A DNA stretch of 64,000 nt from Nocardia cyriacigeorgica (GTDB taxonomy: Bacteria; Actinomycetota; Actinomycetes; Mycobacteriales; Mycobacteriaceae), in the NCBI RefSeq assembly GCF_005863245.1, contig NZ_VBUT01000010.1:186001-250000 (forward strand), read 5' to 3'. Made by a program: the position numbers and the translations under genes. Within the stretch, counting starts at the first letter, position 1. Each line of letters begins with the position of its first letter. Below the pieces are notes generated by a model. That model was not told the origin of the DNA, searched no databases, and worked only from the letters and a program-made list of their open reading frames with translations. Of this stretch, positions 35,057-43,904 are shown piece after piece.

Positions 35057-35226
35057 TCCGGTCAAGGGCCGGAGGCGGTAGCGCAGCGTCACCACGCAGG
35101 CCCTCCGGGTCAGGCCAAGGCAATACAGCCTGATCCGGTCAAGGGCCGGAGGCGGTAGCGCAGCGTCACCACGCAGGCCCTCCGGGTCAGGCCAGGTCGA
35201 TTCAGCCTGACCCGGTCAAGGGCCGG
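35051..35226. repeat. 77-bp tandem repeat, two full copies plus a partial third
   Basis: Copies start at 35051, 35128 and 35205, each with GCCTGAYCCGGTCAAGGGCC. The first two are nearly identical apart from the last ~12 bp; the third breaks off after 22 bp. Each full unit contains inverted ends (GGCCTGATCCGG versus CCGGGTCAGGCC, one mismatch), so each can fold into a long stem-loop that may act as the lipase terminator. Confidence 0.85.
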
Positions 35227-35291
35227 TCAATGCCCGTTTACCGCCCGCGCGGCCCGGTAACCACGCGGTCGCCTGCGCCGTAGAACACCCG

Positions 35292-36110
35292 ATGCTGGAC
35301 AATGGACGTGTGAACGACGCCGCGAACCATACAGACGAGTCAGTTCCGGTCCCACCGTCCACAGCATCGGCTCCGGCTGAGGCAGGCCGGCGGTCCAAGA
35401 CCGGGTCCCGCCTGTATCCACGGGTGACCAGTTTCCGGTCCCGGCGCGGCGCTCTCACTCCCAACCAGCAGAAATCCTGGGATCGCACCTGGCCGCTGAT
35501 CGGTCGCGAGGTGGCCGACGAACCGCTGGACGCCGACGCCTGGTTCGGCCGTTCGGCCCCGCTGGTCATCGAGATCGGCTGCGGTACCGGCACCGCGACC
35601 GCAGCGATGGCGCAGGCCGAACCGCATCTGAACCTGATCGGCATCGAGGTCTACCAGCCCGGCCTGGCCCAGCTGGTGCAGGCGATCGAGCGCGAGGAGA
35701 TCCGGAACATCCGGCTGCTGCGCGGCGATGCCGTCGATGTGCTGGAGAACATGATTGCCGAAGAGTCGCTGACCGGCGTGCGCGTGTTCTTCCCCGACCC
35801 ATGGCCCAAAGCCCGCCATCACAAGCGCAGGCTGTTGCAGCCGGCGACGTTCGCGCTCATCGCCAACCGGTTGAAGCCGGGCGGTGTGCTGCACGTCGCG
35901 ACCGATCACGCGGGTTACGCCGAGCACATCGCCGAGGTCGGCGCCGCCGAACCCCTGCTGACCGGCCTGAACGAGACCACCGGCGGGGTCAGCGCCGAGC
36001 ATCGCGACAGCGCGCCGATCGGTTTCGAGCGCCCGGTCACCAAGTTCGAGGGCAAGGCCCATCGCGCCGGAAGCGCTATCACCGAGTTCATATGGGGGAA
36101 GATCGAATGA
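35292..36110 (+). CDS. trmB: tRNA (guanine-N7)-methyltransferase TrmB
   Basis: A 272-aa protein that methylates G46 of tRNA. The SAM motif is VIEIGCGTGTATAAMA and the family signature FPDPWPKARHHKRRL is intact; KFEGKAHRAG near the C-terminus is also typical. The N-terminal ~45 residues are disordered (Pro/Ser/Ala). ATG 35292 or GTG 35310 could start translation; no good ribosome site is visible. The stop overlaps the ATG of the NYN gene, starting a coupled three-gene operon ending with mmpL3. Confidence 0.93.
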   Translation: MLDNGRVNDAANHTDESVPVPPSTASAPAEAGRRSKTGSRLYPRVTSFRSRRGALTPNQQKSWDRTWPLIGREVADEPLDADAWFGRSAPLVIEIGCGTGTATAAMAQAEPHLNLIGIEVYQPGLAQLVQAIEREEIRNIRLLRGDAVDVLENMIAEESLTGVRVFFPDPWPKARHHKRRLLQPATFALIANRLKPGGVLHVATDHAGYAEHIAEVGAAEPLLTGLNETTGGVSAEHRDSAPIGFERPVTKFEGKAHRAGSAITEFIWGKIE

Positions 36111-36817
36111 TGAGCGTCAGTGAGATGGCAGCGGCCGCGGACGAGGTTGCCGGCGAGGTGCGCGGCGCCGACACCGCCGATATCCGCCGAGTGCTGTTGG
36201 TCTGGGACGCCCCCAATCTGGACATGGGACTCGGCGCCATCCTCGGCGGCAGGCCGACCGCCGCCTACCGTCCCCGTTTCGACGCCCTCGGCCGCTGGCT
36301 GCTTTCGCGCACCGCGGAGCTGTCGGTCGGCGCCGGGCAGCGGGTGGAACCCGAGGCCACGGTGTTCACCAATATCGCGCCCGGCACCGCCGATGTGGTG
36401 CGGCCGTGGGTGGAGGCGCTGCGCAACGTCGGTTACGCCGTCTTCGCCAAACCCAAGATCGACGAAGATTCCGATGTCGACGCCGACATGCTCGCCCATA
36501 TCGCCATGCGCCGCCGCGGCGCCGGCCTGGCGGGCATCATGGTCGCCTCCGCCGACGGGCAGGCCTTCCGTGAGCCGCTCGAGCAGATCGCCGCCGACGG
36601 TGTGCCCGTCCAGGTACTGGGCTTCCGCGAGCACGCGAGCTGGGCGGTCACATCCGATACCCTCGAGTTCGTCGATCTCGAGGACATTCCCGGCGTGTTC
36701 CGTGAACCGCTGCCACGGGTTAGCCTCGACTCGCTGCCCGACGAGGGTGCCTGGCTGCAGCCGTTCCGGCCGCTGTCGGCGCTGCTCACCTCTCGCCCCG
36801 CACAAGGAGTCGCTTAG
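36107..36817 (+). CDS. NYN-domain (PIN-like) putative ribonuclease (Rv0207c-like)
   Basis: 236 aa from ATG 36107, which overlaps the trmB stop by 4 nt. The NYN/PIN features are the acidic VLLVWDAPNLDMGL near the N-terminus, DSDVDADMLAHIAMRRRG in the middle and GIMVASADGQAFREPLEQ, which together would supply the metal-binding acidic residues. It likely acts on RNA. Its stop TAG shares one base with the mmpL3 GTG. The same trmB-NYN-mmpL3 order occurs in M. tuberculosis (Rv0208c-Rv0206c). Confidence 0.82.
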   Translation: MMSVSEMAAAADEVAGEVRGADTADIRRVLLVWDAPNLDMGLGAILGGRPTAAYRPRFDALGRWLLSRTAELSVGAGQRVEPEATVFTNIAPGTADVVRPWVEALRNVGYAVFAKPKIDEDSDVDADMLAHIAMRRRGAGLAGIMVASADGQAFREPLEQIAADGVPVQVLGFREHASWAVTSDTLEFVDLEDIPGVFREPLPRVSLDSLPDEGAWLQPFRPLSALLTSRPAQGVA

Positions 36818-39800
36818 TGTTCACCCGCTGGGGCGATCTGGTCTACCGACTACGTTTCGCCGTCATCGGCGTCGTCGTGGCCGCACTGCTGGCTCTCGGC
36901 GGCTACGGTCTCGGACTCGGCGACCATTTGAGCAACAGCGGATGGGACGACCCGACCTCGGAATCGGCCGAGGCGGCGCGGATTTCCGACTCGGCCTATG
37001 GCCGCGATCACACCAGCGACGTGATCGTGCTGTACACCGCGCCCGAGGGCAGGACCATCCAGGACCCGGAGTTCAGCAGCAAGATCATCGACAGCCTGAA
37101 CCGGCTGCCGCGTGAACATCCCGAGCAGATCGCCAAGATCAACGGCGCCTACTGGGCCACCGAAACCGGTCCGGCGCAACCGAGTCTGTTCGGTTCCAAG
37201 GACGGCAAGCACACCTTCGCCTCCATCGCCATCGTCGGCGACAACGACACCGAGATGGTGCGCAACTTCCGTGCGGTGAAGGACGTCTTCTATATCGACG
37301 GCGTCGACGTGCAGGTCGCGGGCCTGCAAGCGGTCGCCGGCACTCTCAACGACACCATCGCCAGCGACTCCAAACGCATGGAGGTCCTGGCCATTCCGGC
37401 CGTGGCGATCCTGCTGTTCTTCATCTTCGGCGGTGTGGTGGCCGCAGCGCTGCCGTTGATCGTCGGCGGCCTGACGGTGATCGGCGCCAACGGCATCGTC
37501 ATGGCGTTGACGAATTTCACCGACGTCAACTCCTTCGTCTCCAACGTGGTGTCGATGATCGGCCTCGGTCTCGCGATCGACTACGGCCTGTTCATCGTCA
37601 GCCGATTCCGCGAAGAACTCGCCGAGGGCTACGACACCCCGGCCGCCGTCCGCCGTTCGGTGATGACGGCCGGGCGCACCGTGGTGTTCTCCGCGACCAT
37701 GATCATCGCCAGCCTCGGCGGCATGCTGCTGTTCCCGCAGGGCTTCCTGAAGTCGGTGGCCTACGGCACCATCGCCACGGTTTCGCTGGCCGCGCTGACC
37801 TCGATCACGCTGCTGCCCGCCATGCTCGGCATCCTCGGTCCGCGGGTGGACAAGTTCGGCCTCAAGTGGTTCCGCAAAACCAAGACGGCCGAAGAAGTCG
37901 AGAACGGTTTCTGGGGTCGCTCCACCCGCTGGGTGATGAAGCATCCGCTCAAGATCGCCATCCCGATCACCATCCTGTTGCTGTTGCTGATCATCCCGGT
38001 GAAGAACCTCCAGTTCGGCGGCATCAACGAACGGTATCTGCCGCCGGACAACCCGACCAGGATGGCGCAGCAGAACTTCGACGAGATCTTCCCGCTGCGC
38101 AAATCCGATCCGGTGCAGCTGATCATGGTTTCCGACAACAGCAATTCGGTCGGCAAGGTCTGGAAGCAGGCCAGCGAGGCGCCGGGCCTGGCGGGCAAGT
38201 TCGAGGTGCCGTCGCGCTCCACCGAGCAGACCGACGTCTACCGCACCACGGCGACGCTGATCGACTCCGAGGACTACCGGCCCACCATCGAATACCTGCG
38301 GGCGATGGAGGTTCCCGACGACGTCCGGCTGCTGGTCGGCGGGCAACCCGCGTTCACCATGGACAGTATCGACGCGCTGATCGACCGCATGCCGTTGATG
38401 ATCGCGCTGGTGCTGTTCGTGACCACGGTGCTGATGTTCTTGACCTTCGGGTCGCTGGTGCTGCCGATCAAGGCGGCGTTGATGAGCGCGCTCGGCCTCG
38501 GTTCGACGCTGGGCATCCTGACCTGGATCTTCGTCGACGGTCACGGCGCCGATCTGCTGAACTTCACTCCGCAGCCGATCATGTCGCCGGTGCTGGTGCT
38601 GATCATCGCGGTGGTCTACGGCTTGTCCACCGACTACGAGGTGTTCCTGATATCTCGCATGGTGGAAGCGCGCGCACAGGGCGCCTCCACCACCGAGGCG
38701 GTGCGCATCGGTACCGCGCACACCGGCCGCATCATCACCGCGGCCGCGCTGATCCTGCTGGTGGTGACCGGTGCGTTCGCGTTCTCCGATCTGGTGATGA
38801 TGCAGTACATCGCCTACGGCATGATCGCGGCGCTGTTCATCGACGCCACCATCCTGCGCATGCTGCTGGTGCCCGCCACCATGAAGCTGCTCGGCGACGA
38901 CTGCTGGTGGGCGCCGGCCTGGATGAAGCGCATTCAGCAGAAGATCGGCCTCGGCGAACCCATCCTCGACGACGAACGGCCCACCAAGGGCGAGGTCGTC
39001 GACCTGGTGAAGACCACCCCCATCACCGATCCGGTGACGATGCAGATGCCCGCCATGCCGGAAAGCCAGCAGCGTAAGACGCCGCGGCGCCCGCGCACGG
39101 TGGAGGAGATCGAGGCCGAGGCGCCCACCCAGCGCCTGGATGCCCTTCCGCCGGAACCGAACCGGCCGCGCGGGGCGTCGTCCACGCAGCACATTCCGAT
39201 GCCGGTGCCGCCGGATCCGACCAGGCCGCGCGCGGCGCACGCGACGCCGCCGGAGCCGGAGCCTCGTGCGGGCGAGACCGGCGGATCGACCTTGCGGTCG
39301 ACGCCCGATTCCCCGCAACCGCGCGGTTCCGAACGCGTCCGGCCGCCGCGCACGGTCACGCCCGATGCCGGGGTGGCCGGTGAGGTCGCACCGGTGTCGG
39401 AGTCCGGTGTCATCGGCGGTTCGATCGGTTCCACGCCGAGCCACGCGAGCGAACCCACTCCCAGCCATTCAGCCGAAACGAGTGCGGGCCACTCGGGCGG
39501 AACGGGTCCCGGCCACTCGGCCGAATCGCGTCCGGGCAACTCGGGCGAATCCGCTGCGGGCTCATCCGCTTTCGGCGGCCAGTTCGGTCCCGCCGATCCG
39601 ACGCGTCCGCGTCCGCACCCGCCGGAGCAGCCGTTCGCGGCGTTCGGTGAACCCGTCGGTCACGGCAATGGTGCGATGGAAACGTCTGGGCCGCAGCGTG
39701 ATCCGTTCAGCGCCACAGCGAGTGAGCCCGGCCCCCGCCATGGTGGTGCCGAATCGCCTGCCCGCCACGGCGACCCGGCGCCACACCGTGCCCCCACCGA

Positions 39801-40260
39801 CTCCGCACCCACCCACCGCGCAGAGCCGACTCCGGATGACGCGACGGCGACGGCGTACTTCCGGGTGCCCGAGCAGCCCGCGCCCGACCGGCTGCCTCCG
39901 CTGCCCGGTTCCGGGTCGTCCACCGAAGCCGCTCCGGCACCTTCGCCGGCTCCTGCACCGGAACCGCAGGCGGCACCGCGTCCGCTACTGCCACGCGTCT
40001 CCACGCCGGGTGCATCGGCGAGTCCGGCGCCGGCACCCGACGAGTCGGCAACGACGGAAGTCCCCGCACAGCCATCGGATTCGGCGCAGGCGCCCGAACC
40101 CGAACCCGGCGACGACAGCCGCAGCAGCATCGAGAACTGGATGGCCGAACTGCGCTCCTCGCGCCGCCGCACCCCGCCGCCGGACCAGGGTCGCCACCAC
40201 TCCGGCGATGGGCGCACGGTCAGCGTCAACGAGCTGCTGCGGCGGCGCGACAGCGAATAG
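36817..40260 (+). CDS. mmpL3: MmpL3, trehalose monomycolate exporter (RND superfamily)
   Basis: 1147 aa. Twelve membrane helices with two periplasmic loops occupy about residues 15-690. The proton-relay pairs are D255-Y256 (LAIDYGLF) and D606-Y607 (LSTDYEVFL). MmpL3 exports trehalose monomycolate for the mycomembrane and is essential in relatives. The cytoplasmic tail (~450 aa) is longer than in mycobacteria and Pro/Ser/Glu-rich, containing 8-aa repeats and ending in an ordered ENWMAELRSSRRRTP...VSNELLRRRDSE-like basic segment. GTG 36817 overlaps the NYN stop by one base. A strong terminator follows at 40281. Confidence 0.93.
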   Translation: MFTRWGDLVYRLRFAVIGVVVAALLALGGYGLGLGDHLSNSGWDDPTSESAEAARISDSAYGRDHTSDVIVLYTAPEGRTIQDPEFSSKIIDSLNRLPREHPEQIAKINGAYWATETGPAQPSLFGSKDGKHTFASIAIVGDNDTEMVRNFRAVKDVFYIDGVDVQVAGLQAVAGTLNDTIASDSKRMEVLAIPAVAILLFFIFGGVVAAALPLIVGGLTVIGANGIVMALTNFTDVNSFVSNVVSMIGLGLAIDYGLFIVSRFREELAEGYDTPAAVRRSVMTAGRTVVFSATMIIASLGGMLLFPQGFLKSVAYGTIATVSLAALTSITLLPAMLGILGPRVDKFGLKWFRKTKTAEEVENGFWGRSTRWVMKHPLKIAIPITILLLLLIIPVKNLQFGGINERYLPPDNPTRMAQQNFDEIFPLRKSDPVQLIMVSDNSNSVGKVWKQASEAPGLAGKFEVPSRSTEQTDVYRTTATLIDSEDYRPTIEYLRAMEVPDDVRLLVGGQPAFTMDSIDALIDRMPLMIALVLFVTTVLMFLTFGSLVLPIKAALMSALGLGSTLGILTWIFVDGHGADLLNFTPQPIMSPVLVLIIAVVYGLSTDYEVFLISRMVEARAQGASTTEAVRIGTAHTGRIITAAALILLVVTGAFAFSDLVMMQYIAYGMIAALFIDATILRMLLVPATMKLLGDDCWWAPAWMKRIQQKIGLGEPILDDERPTKGEVVDLVKTTPITDPVTMQMPAMPESQQRKTPRRPRTVEEIEAEAPTQRLDALPPEPNRPRGASSTQHIPMPVPPDPTRPRAAHATPPEPEPRAGETGGSTLRSTPDSPQPRGSERVRPPRTVTPDAGVAGEVAPVSESGVIGGSIGSTPSHASEPTPSHSAETSAGHSGGTGPGHSAESRPGNSGESAAGSSAFGGQFGPADPTRPRPHPPEQPFAAFGEPVGHGNGAMETSGPQRDPFSATASEPGPRHGGAESPARHGDPAPHRAPTDSAPTHRAEPTPDDATATAYFRVPEQPAPDRLPPLPGSGSSTEAAPAPSPAPAPEPQAAPRPLLPRVSTPGASASPAPAPDESATTEVPAQPSDSAQAPEPEPGDDSRSSIENWMAELRSSRRRTPPPDQGRHHSGDGRTVSVNELLRRRDSE
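39436..39555 (+). repeat. 24-nt repeats in the mmpL3 tail
   Basis: Five 8-codon units encode PSHASEPT, PSHSAETS, AGHSGGTG, PGHSAESR and PGNSGESA; a partial sixth follows. They lie in the disordered cytoplasmic tail. Confidence 0.7.
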
Positions 40261-40280
40261 GGCCGTCCCACCGACGAAAG

Positions 40281-40304
40281 AACCCGGCGGATCTCCGCCG
40301 GGTT
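40281..40304. terminator. Bidirectional terminator between mmpL3 and the DUF2339 gene
   Basis: A perfect 10-bp stem AACCCGGCGG / CCGCCGGGTT with loop ATCT, flanked by GAAAG on the left and TCTC on the right. It lies midway between the two convergent stop codons. Confidence 0.88.
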
Positions 40305-40320
40305 TCTCCGCTCGCGCCGT

Positions 40321-42588
40321 TTACGGCGTCGGCGAGTTCTCGTTGCCCGCGTCGGCGAAGGCGCGGGCGTAGCGGGTACCTGCCAGCAGGAGCAGCACGC
40401 CGACGATGAGGAAGGCGGCGACGCGGACCAGGCCGTCGAGGGTGGCCAGGTCGAACAGGAACAGTTTGGCCAGGGCGGCGGCGGTCACCAGCAGGCCGGA
40501 GCCGAGCGCCAGTTTGGCCACGGCCGGTGAGCGGGAGAGCTTGCGCAGGCCGTAGAGCAGGGCGGCGGTGGCGGCGGCCATCCAGGCGATGGTCGCGGCG
40601 CTGTGCCCGATCAGGAACCCATCGGTGGCACCCGAGGCCACGCCGATCGACACCGTCGCCGCCGTCACCGCGTACAAGCCGGCCAGGCTCCCGGTCACCC
40701 AGAGCACCGCGTCGGCGACATCGCCGTCGATTCCGGGCAGCCTGCGTACCGCCCACACGCCCACCACCACGACCGCGAGGGCCAGCAGCGCGGCGAGCAG
40801 CGTCGAGATGCCCAGCTGCTCCTCGGCGAATCGTTGCACCGCAAGGGTTTCCGGCGACGCGCTGTCGAGGAAAACCAGCGCGCCGAGCACCGCGAACATC
40901 GCGCCGATCCCAGCGGCTACCGCATTGCGCTGCTGTCCGGCGACACCGAGGAAGCCGAGCGTGACCAGGAACAGCGCGATCGGGAGGGTCTGCACATTCG
41001 TCACCCCGATGCACGCCTCGAGCAGCGCGAACGAGCCGGCGACGGCCGCGGTGATCGCGGTGTGCGGCGGAATGAACTGGTGCACACGCTGCTTCGGCAC
41101 GACCGCCGTTGCCGCGACGGCCAGCAGAACCGCGGCGAAGAGCGCGGCAACGAGCACCGAGGTGCGGCGCTCGAACATCACCGGCGCGGCCAGCAGCGGC
41201 GTGGCCGCCATCGCGAGGGTGATCGTGGCGGTGATATCGCCGGACCGTTTGCGCACCGCCAGCACCGCACCGACCAACCCGACGGCCGCGATCGCCACCG
41301 CGGCGGTGAGCAGCCAGTACAACCGCGCCCGCTCGGGGTTGTCGAAGGTGGCCACGGCAATCGCGGCCAGTGTTGCGAGCACCGCGGGCGCCGTGCGGAT
41401 GACGTGCAGGACCGGCCAGTTGCGCGCCAATTGCACCGGCACGCAGGCAGTTTGCAGAACGATCAGGAACCCCAGCAGCGCCAGTTCCACCGTGACCACC
41501 GGCGACAGCACCGCCGCCCCCGCCACCACCAGCACGGCCAGCGTCTGCGAATTCCACCGCATCGCCAGCCACACCCCCGCCGCCGCGACAGCCGAGGCCA
41601 GCGCCAGCCCCACCACCGGCGGCAACCACCCGTACACCGTGGTAACGCCGACTACATTCAGGTAACCACCCGCAATACCGGTGGCCGCCAAGGCGATTCC
41701 CCCGACCTGCCCACCACTGCGCCCGAACACCCGTACCCCCGCGCCCACCAGCGCCGCCGAGAACGCCACACCGCTCACCACCCGAGGCACCGGCCCGAAG
41801 AACCCGGCCTGCGCCGCCAGCACCAGCAGCATCACCACCCCGATCAACGTCACCGCGACCCCGGCCACCGCAAGCACCCGGCTGATCACGCCCTCCTGCT
41901 GCCACCACGGCGTCCGCTTCGGCCGCTCCGGAGGCCGCCACGCCCCCGCCGGCGCACCCCACCCCCGGCCACCCCGCGGGACCCCATACGGAACGCCGCC
42001 CTGCGGAGCCCAGCCCGGCTGCGCGTAGTTGCCACCTGTCTGCCCGTACGAGCCACCTGGCTGCGCGTATCGGCTACCTGGCTGCGCGTACCCGCCACCC
42101 GGTCGCGCGTACTGGCCACCCGGCTGGGCGTACTGGCCACCCGGCCCGTACGCCCCGGGCGTGGCGTTGCCCGTTGAGCGCTCTGGTTCATCGGCCTGCG
42201 GCACGGCGGCGGTGGTTGTGCTCGCGTCAACGCGCTCTGCTGCGACCGCCGCACCGCGCGATGCCTCGGTTGCCGCATCGCCGTCCCGCACCTCGGCCTT
42301 CCCCGCGGCGCGGGCCGGTTCACCCGGACTCGCAGCGCCCGACGCGGATCCAGGTGCGCCGGCCGCGCCGGCCTCCGCTGGGCCGGTGCGCGCCGAGCCG
42401 GCGATCGCCGCGCTCGCCCCGGCGGACGGGCCCGGCGACGGCTCCCCGCCCGGTCGTCCTGCTCGCTCCACGGCGACCTGGCATCGCAAGAGCTCCAGGT
42501 CGCGCCCCAACGCCCACATCTGGTTGCCGAGCGTCTCGAACTCTCCCGACAACCGCGAGATCAGCACCGGATCAATAGCTGTACCCAT
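40321..42588 (-). CDS. DUF2339 polytopic membrane protein
   Basis: A 755-aa protein from ATG 42588. The N-terminus is a short helix (LSGEFETLGNQMWALGRDLE), followed by ~190 residues of low-complexity Ala/Pro/Gly/Tyr sequence with PGGxYAQ repeats. From about residue 220 on there are ~18-20 consecutive membrane helices, the DUF2339 hallmark. The family has no established function; transport or sensing is often guessed. It is convergent with mmpL3. A Gly/Tyr-rich cytoplasmic N-terminus of this kind might mediate protein-protein contacts. Confidence 0.8.
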   Translation of the reverse strand: MGTAIDPVLISRLSGEFETLGNQMWALGRDLELLRCQVAVERAGRPGGEPSPGPSAGASAAIAGSARTGPAEAGAAGAPGSASGAASPGEPARAAGKAEVRDGDAATEASRGAAVAAERVDASTTTAAVPQADEPERSTGNATPGAYGPGGQYAQPGGQYARPGGGYAQPGSRYAQPGGSYGQTGGNYAQPGWAPQGGVPYGVPRGGRGWGAPAGAWRPPERPKRTPWWQQEGVISRVLAVAGVAVTLIGVVMLLVLAAQAGFFGPVPRVVSGVAFSAALVGAGVRVFGRSGGQVGGIALAATGIAGGYLNVVGVTTVYGWLPPVVGLALASAVAAAGVWLAMRWNSQTLAVLVVAGAAVLSPVVTVELALLGFLIVLQTACVPVQLARNWPVLHVIRTAPAVLATLAAIAVATFDNPERARLYWLLTAAVAIAAVGLVGAVLAVRKRSGDITATITLAMAATPLLAAPVMFERRTSVLVAALFAAVLLAVAATAVVPKQRVHQFIPPHTAITAAVAGSFALLEACIGVTNVQTLPIALFLVTLGFLGVAGQQRNAVAAGIGAMFAVLGALVFLDSASPETLAVQRFAEEQLGISTLLAALLALAVVVVGVWAVRRLPGIDGDVADAVLWVTGSLAGLYAVTAATVSIGVASGATDGFLIGHSAATIAWMAAATAALLYGLRKLSRSPAVAKLALGSGLLVTAAALAKLFLFDLATLDGLVRVAAFLIVGVLLLLAGTRYARAFADAGNENSPTP
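42025..42150 (-). repeat. Six 21-nt units encoding a Gly/Tyr-rich repeat in the DUF2339 protein
   Basis: Degenerate units such as GTACTGGCCACCCGGCTGGGC repeat every 21 nt. In the protein they encode variants of the 7-residue motif YAQPGGQ. Confidence 0.75.
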
Positions 42589-42821
42589 ACTTGAAATGCT
42601 CGTTCCCGCACGCGCGGCACACATGAGTAGAAACACCCGGCGACCGGCGAATATCTACCCGAATCCGCAGGTACACGGGCTACCGCGGGCGGTTGGCGTC
42701 GCCAGTAGACAGCGAGAACCCATACCCGGTTCAGCTCGGGCAGCGGCTCGGCGTCGGTTCCAGAGCCCGCAACGGGGGTCGGCCCAGTCGGCTGGACGCG
42801 CGGCGGGAGCGGCGTCCATTC

Positions 42822-43052
42822 TCATCGGTCGTACGGGCTGCCTAATTCGCTGTGGGCGATAGCGTCCAGGTCAGCCCGAACCTGCTCCGCGGCGAGTATC
42901 GGCGCCCCGGCGGTACCCTCCGCGAATTCTTCCCTCGAGACGAACCGGCGCGGCCGGACTGCGGTCCCGCTCGCCGGCTCCTCGCCCGGCGAAGCCGACC
43001 TGATGCGGCGCGGCTCCCGGCAGGGTGATCCGGGACCAGTCGAAGCGGCCAT
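42822..43052 (-). CDS. Possible small protein (76 aa) coupled to the DUF1707 gene
   Basis: ATG 43052 overlaps the DUF1707 stop codon by one base (TGATG), the usual sign of coupled translation. The N-terminal half is Arg/Pro/Ser-rich, but the C-terminal half (RRFVSREEFAEGTAGAPILA, then EQVRADLDAIAHSELGSPYD) looks like folded or peptide-motif sequence. No family is recognised and no membrane segment is present. It could be a real accessory protein or a chance frame. Confidence 0.45.
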   Translation of the reverse strand: MAASTGPGSPCREPRRIRSASPGEEPASGTAVRPRRFVSREEFAEGTAGAPILAAEQVRADLDAIAHSELGSPYDR

Positions 43053-43768
43053 CAGAACCCCATGAGCTTGCGCCAGTTCGACATGAACGGGTGCTTGGCG
43101 GTGACGGTGCCGAAGCGGGTGCGGCCGTGCACGATCAGGTGCAGGCGGCCGATGGGTGGGCCGGTGCGGACCTTGTTGTTGGCGGTCGAGCCCACCAGGT
43201 CGAGGCCGTTGAGGTCGACGGTGGCCTCGCTGGGGACGATCAGGGTGAGCCCGGTGAAGTAGTCGTCGACGTGCAGCTCCACCACCTGGGTGGTCATGAT
43301 CGCCTCGGTGAAGTCCAGGGTCACCGAGGAGAAAATGTTGTTGGCGTGCAGCGCGGGCGCCACCTGCCAGGGACCGCGTCGGCTGAGGGTGGAGAACCGG
43401 CTGCGGATGACGTTTCCCGGATGTGGTGACATCGGGGCCAGGTGCGGCATCGCGGCCAGGTGCGGCGCCGGCGGTTCGCTCAGCGGGCGTGGCGCGTTCA
43501 CGAAGGCGGTCGACGGTGCGGCGGGCTGCCCGACCAGCCGGACGCCGGGCAGGTCGATGAGCACGGAGTTCAGTTCGCCGCGGGTCTTGGCGGCCAGGGC
43601 GGTGTCCATCCGCTCGGTGAACTCCCCCAGCGACAGCATCCCCAGCCCGACGGCGCGTTGCAGCAGCTCACCCACGTGTTCCCGTTCGGCGTCGGAGACC
43701 CGTAGGTCCCGATCGCCCACCGGCCCGCCGGAGCCGATGCCTGATGAAACCGAATCGGGGCCGCCCAT
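43052..43768 (-). CDS. DUF1707 (SHOCT-like) domain protein
   Basis: 238 aa. The N-terminal DLRVSDAEREHVGELLQRAVGLGMLSLGEFTERMDTALAAKTRGEL block (about 20-65) is the DUF1707 domain common in actinobacterial membrane-associated or regulatory proteins. A Pro/Ala linker follows, then a C-terminal beta-helix-like region (about 135-215) similar to LiaF-type domains (VELHVDDYFTGLTLIVP). There is no membrane helix. ATG 43768 lacks a Shine-Dalgarno but has TAACCT 7 nt upstream (43776-43781), so the mRNA is probably leaderless. The two-component genes lie upstream on the same strand. Confidence 0.82.
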   Translation of the reverse strand: MGGPDSVSSGIGSGGPVGDRDLRVSDAEREHVGELLQRAVGLGMLSLGEFTERMDTALAAKTRGELNSVLIDLPGVRLVGQPAAPSTAFVNAPRPLSEPPAPHLAAMPHLAPMSPHPGNVIRSRFSTLSRRGPWQVAPALHANNIFSSVTLDFTEAIMTTQVVELHVDDYFTGLTLIVPSEATVDLNGLDLVGSTANNKVRTGPPIGRLHLIVHGRTRFGTVTAKHPFMSNWRKLMGF

Positions 43769-43775
43769 GAGTCCG

Positions 43776-43781
43776 AGGTTA
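43776..43781 (-). promoter_or_regulatory. Likely -10 of a leaderless DUF1707 mRNA
   Basis: On the minus strand TAACCT ends 7 nt before ATG 43768; no ribosome-binding site is visible. Confidence 0.5.
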
Positions 43782-43904
43782 CCGAGTAAGCGCCCGCTCC
43801 GGCATCGGGGCGATCCCCGATTCCGCTTGGCGCCGCATCCTCCGGAAGTCGTACGAGCGCGGCATCAGAACCCCGGCTCCGCGCTCGCCGCCCGGCATCC
43901 CGCC

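Noticed and set aside
36850..39468. An 872-codon minus-strand frame opposite mmpL3
   Set aside because: Antisense shadow of a well-supported gene; composition is unlike a protein.
42025..42150. The 21-bp repeats as a regulatory array
   Set aside because: They are in frame within the DUF2339 gene and encode a 7-residue Gly/Tyr repeat, so they are coding.
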